From Komagataeibacter sp. FNDCR2 (GTDB lineage Bacteria > Pseudomonadota > Alphaproteobacteria > Acetobacterales > Acetobacteraceae): a DNA stretch of 64,000 bases. How positions within the stretch are numbered: the first letter of the stretch is position 1; each line of letters starts with the position of its first letter. The stretch covers positions 46,713 to 110,712 of the forward strand of contig NZ_JAIWOU010000003.1 in the NCBI RefSeq assembly GCF_021295395.1. The letters run 5' to 3'. Positions 1 through 9,307 of this stretch are shown in pieces. The notes beneath the pieces are model-generated. The model was not told where the DNA came from, made no database searches, and was given only the letters and a program-made list of their open reading frames with translations. The position numbers and the translations under genes are program-made.

Positions 1-1
1 G

Positions 2-442
2 GTCCTGACAGGCAGCAATACAGCAACCGAAGTGGGGATAGTCGCGACACAGGGGAGCGGTCTGACTTCGACCTCGCCCTCCACCGGATCTCCCATCTAT
101 GACCTGATGCGTGATATGATGGTTGTCTCTTCCATGTCTGGAATGTCGAGTTCGACCAGCGGCTATTCCGATCTGGTCAGTCAGTTGCACACATCCCTGC
201 AGAGCACGATTGCACAGCTGACGGATATGGAATCGTCCGTCGGTGTGACGCAGGATAACCTGACTTCACAAACGACCCTCCTGTCCAGCATGCAAAGCAT
301 GATGACAACGCAGCTTTCCAATGCAAGGGATGCGGATATTGCTGCGGTCGCGACGCAGACATCCGCCCTCAACACCAGATTGCAGGCATCCTATACCCTT
401 GTTTCGGACATGAAGAGCATGTCGCTTGCGGACTATATCTGA
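2..442 (+). CDS. flgL: FlgL/flagellin-type protein, C-terminal part (5' end outside window)
   Basis: The reading frame is open to the left edge, so only the last ~146 residues are visible. The segment is a Ser/Thr/Gln-rich amphipathic helix ending in SALNTRLQASYTLVSDMKSM. That pattern is the D0/D1 C-terminal helix shared by flagellins and the hook-filament junction protein FlgL (ATQLSALQTQLQASYQ...L). FlgL is favoured over flagellin because flagellar structural and export genes follow, but the visible part cannot separate the two. In the filament or junction this helix packs against the N-terminal helix in the tubule core. The gene ends with TGA and is followed by a convergent lipoprotein gene. 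Confidence 0.72.
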   Translation, partial: VLTGSNTATEVGIVATQGSGLTSTSPSTGSPIYDLMRDMMVVSSMSGMSSSTSGYSDLVSQLHTSLQSTIAQLTDMESSVGVTQDNLTSQTTLLSSMQSMMTTQLSNARDADIAAVATQTSALNTRLQASYTLVSDMKSMSLADYI

Positions 443-575
443 TAATCCGGCTTATCCCGTTTCCTGATCAGAAAGGGAACAGGCGGCCAAGGATTTTCAA
501 CATGGCGCCCCCTCCCGCATGGCCGGAGAGGGGCGTAGGCACCGGACAGGCTGATTTTCCTTCCGGGTGCCTGCT

Positions 576-1091
576 TTACCAGTATCCACCGATCACATGG
601 CGTGGCTGGTTTCCGCCCGGATCGGCGTTGGAAGACCATGCGCTCCAGTCCCACAAAGCCGTATCCCGCCTGTTTTCTGCCGCCATCTCCCGCAGATCCA
701 GCAGAAACTGTGCGGATTTCTTCCCTTTCGAACTGGACGCGCTGACCAATCCGGTCAGCGTCCGGTACGCGGCTTCCGATCCCATATAGACGCAGCCACA
801 TCCGATTGGATCAGCGTAAAGATAGATCAGCCCCGTGGGAGAAGGACGATATGTAACCTGCCCCGGGGGCAGCGTGTTCATCATGGCATAGCGCGCGGTC
901 GTATCCGCCGTATGGGCAATGAACCCGGCCCGTGACAGTGTCATTCCCTCGTCCAGATAGGGTTTTGCTGGCGCCCCGCAACCCGCCAGGCTGATGGTGA
1001 GTAGCGCTGCCATGGCCGATGTCATGTAGCGCAGCGGTTTCCCGGCCAGGCTGTCGGAACACTTCTGTGGTTTGGTCTGGCTGTTGGGCAT
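576..1091 (-). CDS. small lipoprotein of unknown function
   Basis: A 171-residue protein if started at the ATG at 1091. The open frame extends upstream to 1331, but that extension does not look coding. A hydrophobic stretch followed by LAGC is a type II signal peptide lipobox, so the mature protein should be a lipid-anchored envelope protein. A second possible ATG at 1025 would leave a shorter, uncharged signal peptide. The mature part carries a GCGCVYMG motif and no recognised catalytic domain. It lies between flgL-like and DUF1217 genes on the opposite strand. A flagellar role is suggested only by location. Start choice is uncertain because no clear Shine-Dalgarno sequence is visible. Confidence 0.6.
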   Translation of the reverse strand: MPNSQTKPQKCSDSLAGKPLRYMTSAMAALLTISLAGCGAPAKPYLDEGMTLSRAGFIAHTADTTARYAMMNTLPPGQVTYRPSPTGLIYLYADPIGCGCVYMGSEAAYRTLTGLVSASSSKGKKSAQFLLDLREMAAENRRDTALWDWSAWSSNADPGGNQPRHVIGGYW

Positions 1092-1375
1092 GCGGGAAAT
1101 GGGCCTTGATCTGGTCGGCGGGATCGCTGTCAGGAAACAGGCATCTGCTCCCACGACATGGGCTGGCAGGATACGGTAGTGGAGAATGAATAAAAAGTCC
1201 TGTCTGGGCGCGGCATAGGGGCAGGCCCGCTCCCCGCCGCCTGTGATTGCCGCCATGCCTGAGGTCTGTGTTCCCCTGGCGCTGACTATGTGATAGGAAC
1301 AAATAAAATTTGCATGCTGAATTTTCGCCAAAGCGTCGGGTACTGCGTGCGGACCACGAATGAAGGATTGAACTG

Positions 1376-2209
1376 ATGAGCATCAGCAATGTCTCTCCGG
1401 TGTCCCTGTATCTTACCGCCGAGAAGGATGAGGGTACTGCGGCAGCGACCTATGCAAAGACGGATGCCACGGTTACCCACGAAATCTCCAGCTTCGAGAA
1501 GGAAGCGCCCTCCATCACATCGGCGGATGGCCTTCTCAAGAATTATTCGGCATTGCAGGTGGTTCTTGGCGCCTATGGTCTCGGTTCCATTTCCGGGGAG
1601 ACGGCGCTGGTCAAGGATCTGCTGACACAGGATCCCACCTCTTCCAAATCGCTTGCGAAATCATCGGGTAATGCCACCTGGCTCGCTTTTGCCGATGCGT
1701 TCAGCACATGGGGATCAAATGGCGGAACGGCGAGTGCGACGCCGTTTACGTCGGATACGATCAGTTCGATCGTATCAAAGTTTGAATACACCCAGTACGA
1801 AGACGACGATCAGAATCAGGATAGCGGGGTAGGCAACGCGCTCTATTTCACCCGTACGATGACCAGCAGTAAAACGCTGTCACAAATCATGTCGGATCCG
1901 ACACTGCTGAAGGTGGTGGAGACGGTTTCCGGTTACGATCCTGACCAGTTTGGTGTGCTTGATTATAACGAACAGGTCGCCCTGCTGAAGAACAAGGTCA
2001 ACCTGACGGACTTCTCCACCCCTGATGGAATCCAGAGATATGCCGAGCAGTATCTCGCCATGCTGCAGATCAATCCGCAGACACCGGATAAGCCGACAAC
2101 CATGCTGGATCTGTTCGGTGGGGATAACAGCGATGAAGGAATCATTGCCTTGTTTAACACGAACGGTTCCTCGTCCTCATCCGGCAGCATGTATTCCGGG
2201 CTCTTTTAA
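1376..2209 (+). CDS. DUF1217 family flagellar-locus protein
   Basis: 277 residues. The N-terminal half contains the DUF1217 pattern: F-x-K-E-A-P-S-I-x-S-x-D-x-LL near residue 40, then LQVVLGAYGLG near 62. Further helical units follow (DPTSSKSLAKSSGN, TLLKVVETV), and the tail is Ser/Gly rich. DUF1217 proteins are found in flagellar gene clusters of alphaproteobacteria and have no settled biochemical function. No signal peptide or membrane segment is visible, so a cytoplasmic or flagellum-exported protein is likely. It precedes fliI by 65 bp in the same direction and may share its transcript. Confidence 0.78.
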   Translation: MSISNVSPVSLYLTAEKDEGTAAATYAKTDATVTHEISSFEKEAPSITSADGLLKNYSALQVVLGAYGLGSISGETALVKDLLTQDPTSSKSLAKSSGNATWLAFADAFSTWGSNGGTASATPFTSDTISSIVSKFEYTQYEDDDQNQDSGVGNALYFTRTMTSSKTLSQIMSDPTLLKVVETVSGYDPDQFGVLDYNEQVALLKNKVNLTDFSTPDGIQRYAEQYLAMLQINPQTPDKPTTMLDLFGGDNSDEGIIALFNTNGSSSSSGSMYSGLF

Positions 2210-2274
2210 GTTTTGAATTACGGGACTGACATACCCGGACAGGGATTTGCAGGCTTCCGGGGCAGGCACGCCCC

Positions 2275-3717
2275 ATGAGTGAAGAACCAGTCGCCGCATC
2301 TCCATTTGCCGAGGTAATGGCCGGTGTTCCCGGTATTATGGAAGCCATCCGCGGCGCCGTGGCCACGCCGCGGCATGATGTGCCCGTCGGGGTGCTTGAA
2401 GGTCAGGTGACCGGGCTTTCCGGCTTATCCGTGTCTCTCAGCGGCCTGGCGGACTTTACCGGGGTGGGCGATCGCGTATCCATCCTTGGTCTGGACGGGC
2501 GTGAAACCGATGCGGAGATCGTCGCCTTTCGTGGTGAAACGGCCATTGCCATGCCGTATGGATCGCTGGAAGGGGTCGGTTCCGGTTGCCGGGCAACATT
2601 CAGCCTGTTCGATCCGGCCGAAAGGACACGCCGGGCCGGGGGCACCCTGCTTGTCAATGATGGCTGGCAGGGCCGGGTTATAGACCCGATGGGCCGCCCC
2701 GTGGATGGAAAGGGGCCGCTGCCCCCGGATGGAACGCCGCAACGGTTGCATGCCCCCCCGCCCGAGGCCGCGCGTCGGGCGCGGCTTGGCCCACGTATTG
2801 ACCTTGGGGTACGCGTCCTCAACCTGTTTACAACCTGCCGCCAGGGACAGCGGCTTGGGCTGTTTGCGGGCTCCGGTGTGGGCAAATCCACCCTGATGGG
2901 CATGCTGGCCCGGTATACGGCCTGTGATGTCGCGGTTATCGCCCTGGTGGGTGAACGTGGCCGGGAGGTCCGGGAATTCATCGAGGATGATCTCGGGCCC
3001 GAGGGGCTGGCCAGATCGGTCGTTGTTGTCGCGACCTCGGATTCATCCCCGCTGATGCGCCGGGAAGCCGCCTATACCGCCATGGCCACGGCTGAATATT
3101 TTCGCGATCAGGGCAAGTCCGTACTCATCCTCATGGACAGTGTCACCCGGTTCTGTCAGGCGCTGCGCGAAATTGGCCTGTCATCGGGTGAGCCCCCGGC
3201 TACCCGTGGTTATCCCCCAAGTGTCTTTGCCGAACTGCCCCGCCTTCTGGAGCGCGCGGGCCCCGGTGCCGTCGGCCCGGATGGAAAGGCCGGGCAGATC
3301 ACGGCCATGTTCTCGGTTCTGGTTGAAGGTGATGACCACAACGAACCGGTTGCCGATGCGGTGCGCGGTATTCTTGATGGCCATGTCGTCATGGAACGCC
3401 GGATCGCGGAAGCAGGCCGCTACCCGGCGGTCAATGTCCTGCGCTCCCTGTCGCGAACCGTGCCCGGATGCAACTCGACCGAGGAAAACAGCCTCGTGCA
3501 GGAAGCGCGGGCCGACCTTGCCACCTGGGATGAAATGCAGGACATGGTCCGTCTGGGCGCCTACCGTGCGGGTAACGACCCCAAGGTGGACAAGGCCATT
3601 CGCGTGGCACCCGCCATTGAGGATGTGCTGAAGCAGAACCGTAACGAAAGAGCCACGCTGGCCGAAAGCTTTGATGCACTGGCCCATGCCCTTTCACCGC
3701 CATCCCCGGCATCGTAA
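2275..3717 (+). CDS. fliI: flagellar export ATPase FliI
   Basis: 480 residues, the usual size for FliI. It is the cytoplasmic hexameric ATPase of the flagellar type III export apparatus and is related to the F1 beta subunit. The Walker A loop GSGVGKST is near residue 200. The Walker B strand LILMDSVTRF is near 285, followed by the arginine-rich GEPPATRGYPPSVF region that is diagnostic of FliI/YscN. The catalytic-glutamate region GERGREVREF is present. The gene ends TAATG, overlapping fliJ by one base, so the two are translationally coupled. The N-terminal stator-binding part is present and looks complete. Confidence 0.97.
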   Translation: MSEEPVAASPFAEVMAGVPGIMEAIRGAVATPRHDVPVGVLEGQVTGLSGLSVSLSGLADFTGVGDRVSILGLDGRETDAEIVAFRGETAIAMPYGSLEGVGSGCRATFSLFDPAERTRRAGGTLLVNDGWQGRVIDPMGRPVDGKGPLPPDGTPQRLHAPPPEAARRARLGPRIDLGVRVLNLFTTCRQGQRLGLFAGSGVGKSTLMGMLARYTACDVAVIALVGERGREVREFIEDDLGPEGLARSVVVVATSDSSPLMRREAAYTAMATAEYFRDQGKSVLILMDSVTRFCQALREIGLSSGEPPATRGYPPSVFAELPRLLERAGPGAVGPDGKAGQITAMFSVLVEGDDHNEPVADAVRGILDGHVVMERRIAEAGRYPAVNVLRSLSRTVPGCNSTEENSLVQEARADLATWDEMQDMVRLGAYRAGNDPKVDKAIRVAPAIEDVLKQNRNERATLAESFDALAHALSPPSPAS

Positions 3718-4136
3718 TGGACGCCAGAACACGGGCGTTACAGGCCCTGATCCGGCTCAGGCAGACAGAAGTGGATCAGGCGAAAAGCGCATTGTCCGAA
3801 GCGATGGGTAAGGAAAATGCAGCCATCGCCCATGTGGAAAGACAGCGCGCACTCATCGAAAGCGAGCGGGTCAAGGCCGCTTCCGGGCAGGTCTCGATGG
3901 ATGATTTCCGCGTATGGCTGCCATCGGGAAAGGAAGCCGTCCAACAGGCCGAACATGCGCTGATCGCCGTCCGTCAGGTATCCGACCAGGCGCGTGAGGC
4001 GCTCATACAGGCCAATGCGGCCCAGAAAGCCGCCCAGGCGATCATGGACAGGCGGCTGGAGGAAGAAAAGGAAACCCTTGCCCGCCGCGAGCAGGCCGAG
4101 ATCGACGATCTTTCCCGACGCAACAAAATGACCTAA
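3717..4136 (+). CDS. fliJ: FliJ-like export chaperone/stalk protein
   Basis: 139 residues, almost entirely a heptad-rich coiled coil with many Ala, Glu, Gln and Lys. FliJ is a short antiparallel coiled coil that sits in the centre of the FliI ring and links it to FlhA. Sequence conservation in this family is low. The call rests on size, coiled-coil nature and the one-base overlap with fliI, where fliJ normally lies. The C-terminus DLSRRNKMT ends before a 160 bp gap. Confidence 0.88.
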   Translation: MDARTRALQALIRLRQTEVDQAKSALSEAMGKENAAIAHVERQRALIESERVKAASGQVSMDDFRVWLPSGKEAVQQAEHALIAVRQVSDQAREALIQANAAQKAAQAIMDRRLEEEKETLARREQAEIDDLSRRNKMT

Positions 4137-4229
4137 CCGCCAGTCCTTTTCCCGTTCCCACCCCTTAAGGCTGCCTTATTGCGGCCCCCGACTGGTTTGA
4201 TCCTTGAGAAAGTGGAAAGCGCCCGCTAT

Positions 4230-4249
4230 CGCTCTCTTAAAAGAGAGCG
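4230..4249. promoter_or_regulatory. short perfect hairpin upstream of glycosyltransferase gene
   Basis: Arms CGCTCTCTT (4230-4238) and AAGAGAGCG (4241-4249) form a 9 bp stem with a two-base loop. It is followed by an A/T-rich stretch without a clear T-run, so it may be a weak terminator of fliIJ or a protein binding site before the next gene. Confidence 0.4.
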
Positions 4250-4312
4250 CAATATAATCGTATTTGGGGGCAATCCGATTATATCGATGGCCAGGAGCAA
4301 TTGGGAAAGTAC

Positions 4313-5077
4313 ATGCAACAGACACAGCAGCCGGATGCGAAGATATTTATCGCCACACCATGTTTCGGTGGCATGGTCACACAGGAATACATGGAATCCA
4401 TAGTCGCCTGCGCCAGCGTATTGCAGGTTCCGATGACCCTCTCCCTGCTGGGTGACGATGCCATGATCTCCCGGGCCCGTAATACCCTGCTGCACAAATT
4501 CCTGGTGCTGTCCGACGCCTCCCACATCCTGTTTATCGATGCCGATATCGGCTTCCCGGCGGAAGCGCCCGCCCGGCTTCTGGCGGCCGACAAGGATCTC
4601 ATCGCCGGCCTGTATCCGATCCGGGACCGGTTCTGGGACAAGGCGACGCAGGAAAACATGCTGCATGGCGAATCACAGGAAACCGCTTCCCTGCGCTACG
4701 TGGGTGAGACCGAAGCCATGCACCAGACATGGGAGAAAGGGCCCCTGGTCAAAACCCATTACGCCGGGACGGGCTTCATGATGATCAGCCGCAAGGCGGT
4801 CTCCATGATGGTCAAAAGCTATTCCGAAACCGCGTACCGGCGTATCGACGCCCCCGGCAGCGAGGGAGACGGCCTTTACCATGCCCTGTTCGATGGCAGC
4901 ATCGACCCCGATACCGGAACCTATCTGAGCGAGGACTTCACCTTCTGCCGCCGCTGGCGCGAAATCGGGGGAGAAGTCTGGGTGGATACTTCCATCTCCC
5001 TGACGCATGCTGGACGCGCCTCATTCCGTGGCAACCCGTCATGTCGTGTAGGTATGGCACAATACAAGGGCGCATGA
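4313..5077 (+). CDS. GT-A fold glycosyltransferase in flagellar locus
   Basis: 254 residues from the ATG at 4313, which has GGGAAAG six bases upstream. A TTG at 4301 is possible. It reads as a GT-A type sugar transferase. There is an N-terminal nucleotide-binding strand (IFIATPCFGG), an ISRARNTLL helix and the metal-binding DxD in FIDADIGF near residue 75. It ends with an acidic region (LSEDFTFCRRWREIGG) resembling the general-base motif of family 2 and related enzymes. No membrane segment is seen. The position between fliIJ and motBA suggests that it modifies a flagellar component such as flagellin. The donor and acceptor cannot be told from sequence. Confidence 0.75.
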   Translation: MQQTQQPDAKIFIATPCFGGMVTQEYMESIVACASVLQVPMTLSLLGDDAMISRARNTLLHKFLVLSDASHILFIDADIGFPAEAPARLLAADKDLIAGLYPIRDRFWDKATQENMLHGESQETASLRYVGETEAMHQTWEKGPLVKTHYAGTGFMMISRKAVSMMVKSYSETAYRRIDAPGSEGDGLYHALFDGSIDPDTGTYLSEDFTFCRRWREIGGEVWVDTSISLTHAGRASFRGNPSCRVGMAQYKGA

Positions 5078-5095
5078 GACTGCGGATAGCACCAC

Positions 5096-6211
5096 ATGGC
5101 AAAAAACGATAACCATCCCGTCATAATCAAACGGGGTGATGACGAAGAACAGGGCGGGCACCACGGGGGCGCATGGAAGATCGCCTACGGTGATTTCATG
5201 ACCGCCCTCATGTCGTTCTTCCTTGTCATGTGGCTGCTCAACGCAACCACCGACGAGCAGCGCGCGGGCATCGCGGCCTTCTTCAATCCCATGGCGGAAA
5301 AAGGGGCGCATCTCCAGTCCACGGATGCGATGCTTGACGTTGATCCTTCCCCCCTTACGGGGGGGACTGTCGTCCGGCGCGTCATAGATGGCAAGACGGT
5401 GGAACCGGAACAGAACGGCGACAAGGGGGGCCGTGACTCTCAGCAGACCTCGCTGCCGGGGGGATCGGATTCCGATGACATCACGCGCGGCCTCAAGACG
5501 CATCTTACGCCTTCCTCCCCCGCGATCATACCGATCGGGGGACCACAGAGCGGCGCCGCCAAAAGCGTAGGCTATGTTGGCGCGGAGAACCCGGTGGCGG
5601 CGGCGTACGAACAGTCCAGGATCGAGCAGATGGCCGCGGGCCTCCAGAAAGCGGTCCAGGAAAATCCTGAACTCAAGGCATCCGCTCCCAACATGTCCGT
5701 TCATGTCGAACGTGATGACATCCGCATTGAACTGCATGACGCCAGCAACGCGCCGATGTTCGATAACGGATCGGCCGCCCCCAATCGTCTTGGCAGCCAG
5801 ATGCTGGCGCAGATCGGCGCCTGGCTTGCGTCCATGCCCGAACGCATATCCATTATCGGTTATACCGATGCCGCACCCTACCGGGACGGTAGCAGCAGGT
5901 GGGGCATGTCCAACTGGACCCTCTCCGCGCTGCGGGCCGATCATGCCCGTGAAGTGCTGGTGCGCTCCGGCTACCCGGACCGTAACATTCTGGATGTGTC
6001 AGGCCGCGCGGACAGGGATCTGGCCATCCCATCCGATCCCTCGGCCGCCGGGAACCGTAGGGTCGTGATCATCCTGCACAAACGCTACCCGGACCCGGAA
6101 GCCAGTATTACGCCCGATATCACTCCCAGCCCCCTTCCGGCACCGGCACCGGCACCGGCACCGGCACCGGCACAGCCTGGCGCGAACGCGGGCGCGGGAA
6201 CGCCAAAATAA
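5096..6211 (+). CDS. motB: flagellar stator protein MotB
   Basis: 371 residues. The N-terminus has a short cytoplasmic part, then one membrane helix with the proton-binding Asp in AYGDFMTALMSFFLVMWLL. The C-terminal half is an OmpA-like peptidoglycan-binding domain (SIIGYTDA, ALRADHAREVL, GRADRDL, NRRVVIIL). The protein anchors the stator ring to peptidoglycan. The linker is long. The tail ends in a Pro-Ala repeat encoded by a perfect hexanucleotide repeat. The gene precedes motA, the reverse of the usual motAB order. Confidence 0.96.
   Translation: MAKNDNHPVIIKRGDDEEQGGHHGGAWKIAYGDFMTALMSFFLVMWLLNATTDEQRAGIAAFFNPMAEKGAHLQSTDAMLDVDPSPLTGGTVVRRVIDGKTVEPEQNGDKGGRDSQQTSLPGGSDSDDITRGLKTHLTPSSPAIIPIGGPQSGAAKSVGYVGAENPVAAAYEQSRIEQMAAGLQKAVQENPELKASAPNMSVHVERDDIRIELHDASNAPMFDNGSAAPNRLGSQMLAQIGAWLASMPERISIIGYTDAAPYRDGSSRWGMSNWTLSALRADHAREVLVRSGYPDRNILDVSGRADRDLAIPSDPSAAGNRRVVIILHKRYPDPEASITPDITPSPLPAPAPAPAPAPAQPGANAGAGTPK
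6137..6172 (+). repeat. CCGGCA hexanucleotide tandem repeat (6 units) in motB
   Basis: Six perfect CCGGCA units encode a Pro-Ala run near the MotB C-terminus. The unit length is a multiple of three, so gain or loss of a unit would change tail length without breaking the frame. Confidence 0.9.
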
Positions 6212-6343
6212 ACAGGGCCGACACCCGGCAACATGGGGGTTCCTTACTATCAAAGCCGAAAAATGTTGCGTAGAAAGACTGTAAACCGCCGTTGGGGGAA
6301 CCTCTGCCATGCGGCCCAAGTGGATGAAAGTGGAGACTGCTAA

Positions 6344-7225
6344 ATGCTTTTCCTCGGGGGGCTCTTCTTTGCGCTACTCTGTGTCTTCGGCTCGTTTGTA
6401 GCATCCGGTGGGGCACTGGCGCCCTTAGCCAAGTCAATGCCCTTCGAATTGCTGACGATCGTCGGCGCGGCCCTTGGAATATTCGTGATGGGCAATTCCA
6501 AGGAGGCGCTCAAGCAGGCGCCCGGCTACCTGAAGCTGACACTCCACGGCGCGCGGTATGACAAGGCGGCCTATCTTGAACTGCTGGTCACGCTTTTCCG
6601 TTTCACGCGCCTTGCGCAGGCCAAGGGCAACATGGCGCTGGAAGAGCATATCGAGAACCCGGCGGAAAGCAGCATCTTCGCCATGTCCCCCAGCGTTCGT
6701 GATGATGTGGAAGTCCGCAACATGATCTGCGACTATCTTCGTCTGGTCAGCCTCAATATGGGTGACGCCTACCAGCTGGACGAGGTGATGGCGCGTGAAC
6801 TCAAGAAAAACATCACGGAAAAGCTGCATATGTCGGAATGCCTGCAAAGCATCGCGGATGCCCTGCCGGCACTGGGCATCGTGGCCGCCGTGCTGGGCGT
6901 GATCAAGACGATGGCGTCAATCAGCAAGCCCCCCGCCATTCTGGGCGCCATGATCGGTGGCGCCCTGGTGGGTACCTTCCTCGGCGTGCTTCTGTCCTAT
7001 GGTGTCGTGGCCCCACTGGCGGGAAGGATGCGCGATGTGATAATGCAGGATGGGCGTTATCCGGATATCATCAGAATCGTTCTTGTGGCCCATCTGCAGG
7101 GTAATCCGCCACAGGTCAGTGCTGAAATCGGGCGCAAGGATATACCACACGCTTTCATGCCCACGTTCAGTGAACTTGATTCCATTCTTTCGGAATCATC
7201 AAACCCGCCGACAGGAACAGCCTGA
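6344..7225 (+). CDS. motA: flagellar stator protein MotA
   Basis: 293 residues with four membrane helices, two at the N-terminus and two around residues 170-240. The family pattern is clear: GALGIFVMGN-type helix 2, a large cytoplasmic loop with charged residues, and ALPALGIVAAVLGVIKTM followed by GALVGTFLGVLLSYG. MotA forms the pentameric stator ring that contacts FliG, and with MotB conducts protons. It lies 132 bp downstream of motB. The sequence is full length and carries the expected conserved prolines in the third and fourth membrane helices. Confidence 0.97.
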   Translation: MLFLGGLFFALLCVFGSFVASGGALAPLAKSMPFELLTIVGAALGIFVMGNSKEALKQAPGYLKLTLHGARYDKAAYLELLVTLFRFTRLAQAKGNMALEEHIENPAESSIFAMSPSVRDDVEVRNMICDYLRLVSLNMGDAYQLDEVMARELKKNITEKLHMSECLQSIADALPALGIVAAVLGVIKTMASISKPPAILGAMIGGALVGTFLGVLLSYGVVAPLAGRMRDVIMQDGRYPDIIRIVLVAHLQGNPPQVSAEIGRKDIPHAFMPTFSELDSILSESSNPPTGTA

Positions 7226-7261
7226 CCGGATGGGGATGCAGCCAGGAGCACGGAGTATCTG

Positions 7262-9268
7262 ATGGGTATTACGGTGGCGAAAGCATCGAGCACTCCCAAC
7301 CCGGCACAGGAAACATCCCTGTCGTCCCGGCTGACCACCCCGACATCGCAGAAATCGGGAACCATGACGGCTTCCTCTTCCTCCACATCCAAAAAACGGA
7401 CCGGGAAGGAGAAAGATACCTTTGGCGCCATGGTCAGGGGGCTCTCCGGCCAGGGGGATGGCGAAGGACAGGAAGCGCACGGTCGCACCAGCGGAACCGG
7501 CAATGCCGCGGTGATGACATCGGACCAGTCAACGCAGGGCGGTAACGTAAAATCCTCTCCTACCCGCGTCGGCCAGGACAGTGGCGCGCAGGGAAAGGAT
7601 GATACGCAGGATAGCGCGCCCACCCCGGTCGCACAGTTCTCCCTGCCTGCCCAGACGGATGAATCCCCTGCCCCCACGCAGGCAAAGGACACCACGTCGG
7701 GCCGTGATGGAGACAGGGAACAGTCACAGGCCGACACCAACCCCGCGGCGGATATGAGCCTGCAGGTGCAGACCATGCAGACATGGCCCGCACTTGCGCT
7801 GGCCCAAACTGCCATGCCCGTGCAGATCATGGCCTCGCAGGGGCAAAAGTCGGCCGGAACATCCAGTCTGTCAGCCACCGGCACGGCCGGGGCCTCCACC
7901 ATGACATCGGGGAGCGCGCAGGCAGGCACCATGCTGCCCGCTACCGCTGCGGCACTGGATACCGTACTGGCCGCCCTGTCTTCAGCCAGCCCGGCGCAAT
8001 CCGTGCCATCCGTCCAGACCATGCCGACTGTCACGCAGTCTTCCCTGCTTCCGGCTTCCGCCGTGGGCAGCAGTGTCACCCCGGGCGCGAAGCAGACGCA
8101 GACATCAACGACCTCTGCTCCGGTTGCAAACAACACCCAGGCTGCACAGAATTCGAGTAATGGCACCGATACAGCGGCCTCGTCCCCTACGGGAATGGAC
8201 AGCCTGCTGGCCGCAGTCGGGCAGCAGGCCGCCGTTCCGGTGAACGCTTCGGGAAGTGCGGCGTCCTCTCCCCTGCTTGGCAGGGCTTCTCCTACGGCCC
8301 CCTCGACACCATCATCTTCCACCACCAATGCCGCACCGGCCCAGACCGCGCAGGATAACGACAGCATCACCACGCCGCAGCAGCCCCAGACAGCAAGCGT
8401 AAGCAATATTACGGTGCAGACATCCAGCCGCGCGGACAGCCGCGACGGACTGGCGTCCTTGTCCACATCGGCGGACTACACGGCATCGTCTGGATATAAT
8501 GCCGTCACAGCCCCGACAGGTGAGGCCGGAATCGTGGCGGGCGCGGAACATCAGGGGGATAGCCTGTCCGACCATTCCGGAACGTCCGAAGGTGACAGGG
8601 GCGATGACGCGCAGCAGATGGGAACTGCGACACCCGCCTCCATAACCCTTCCCACCGATCTTTCCGCCCCGAGCGCATTTTCCATCGAGCATGCGGGGCA
8701 GGCTGCGGATACCCAGCCAGTCCAGGCACAGAACCAGACGGATGGGGAAGATGAAGCCGGAAACCAGATCCTCTCCTCGCCTGGGATTTCCCGATCCCCC
8801 GATGGCCAGACCTCTGTTTCCATGACCATCATGACGGCTGATTCCACGCCGGTTCATGTTCGTCTCGAAGGGACCGACGGCATTACCACAGGTATCGTCC
8901 TGCAGAGTGAGGATGAGGCAACGGCCCGCCATCTTGCCACCAACCGGCATGAACTGGTCACGGCGCTGGGCGCAACCGGCATGGAAGTCAATAACCTGAA
9001 GATCGATGTCGTCGCCGCTACTGATAATGGCGCCAACCTTACCGATCAGGGAACCAGTGGTGGAACCGGTTATGACGGAAGTGCCTCGGGGGGTATGTCC
9101 GGCAACGGGGCGGGACAGAATGGGGGCCAGTCATTCCAGGGCAGTGCATGGGGGAGTGGTTTTGTCTCCCCAGGTCAGGCAGGAGTTGACATTGAAGGCA
9201 GCGCCAGCGATGCAACCACAGGGGCTGGCCGCACATATGCCGGAAATGGGATCAATATTACCGCATGA
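7262..9268 (+). CDS. fliK: flagellar hook-length control protein FliK
   Basis: 668 residues. Residues 1-540 are low-complexity, rich in Ser, Thr, Ala, Gln and Pro, as expected for the exported ruler region. The C-terminal part has the Flg_hook domain pattern (PVHVRLEGTDGITTGIVLQS then ARHLATNRHELVTALGATG). FliK measures the hook and switches the export gate to late substrates. The start ATG follows an AGGAG 15-20 bases upstream, and the gene sits directly before flgD, its usual neighbour. It is long compared with enteric FliK (~400), because of the repeat-like ruler. Confidence 0.9.
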   Translation: MGITVAKASSTPNPAQETSLSSRLTTPTSQKSGTMTASSSSTSKKRTGKEKDTFGAMVRGLSGQGDGEGQEAHGRTSGTGNAAVMTSDQSTQGGNVKSSPTRVGQDSGAQGKDDTQDSAPTPVAQFSLPAQTDESPAPTQAKDTTSGRDGDREQSQADTNPAADMSLQVQTMQTWPALALAQTAMPVQIMASQGQKSAGTSSLSATGTAGASTMTSGSAQAGTMLPATAAALDTVLAALSSASPAQSVPSVQTMPTVTQSSLLPASAVGSSVTPGAKQTQTSTTSAPVANNTQAAQNSSNGTDTAASSPTGMDSLLAAVGQQAAVPVNASGSAASSPLLGRASPTAPSTPSSSTTNAAPAQTAQDNDSITTPQQPQTASVSNITVQTSSRADSRDGLASLSTSADYTASSGYNAVTAPTGEAGIVAGAEHQGDSLSDHSGTSEGDRGDDAQQMGTATPASITLPTDLSAPSAFSIEHAGQAADTQPVQAQNQTDGEDEAGNQILSSPGISRSPDGQTSVSMTIMTADSTPVHVRLEGTDGITTGIVLQSEDEATARHLATNRHELVTALGATGMEVNNLKIDVVAATDNGANLTDQGTSGGTGYDGSASGGMSGNGAGQNGGQSFQGSAWGSGFVSPGQAGVDIEGSASDATTGAGRTYAGNGINITA

Positions 9269-9307
9269 CCCGGGTCGTGGGAGTGGTAACAGGAAGGGAA
9301 AGAGGTA

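Noticed and set aside
576..1331. Longer 251-residue version of the lipoprotein
   Set aside because: The first 80 residues look non-coding and would place the lipobox too far from the N-terminus.
5039..5944. Minus-strand open frame opposite motB
   Set aside because: Antisense to well-conserved MotB domains, no independent support.
7057..8466. Long minus-strand open frame opposite fliK
   Set aside because: Ser/Val/Ala/Cys-rich shadow of the FliK ruler repeats. No ribosome site or family match.
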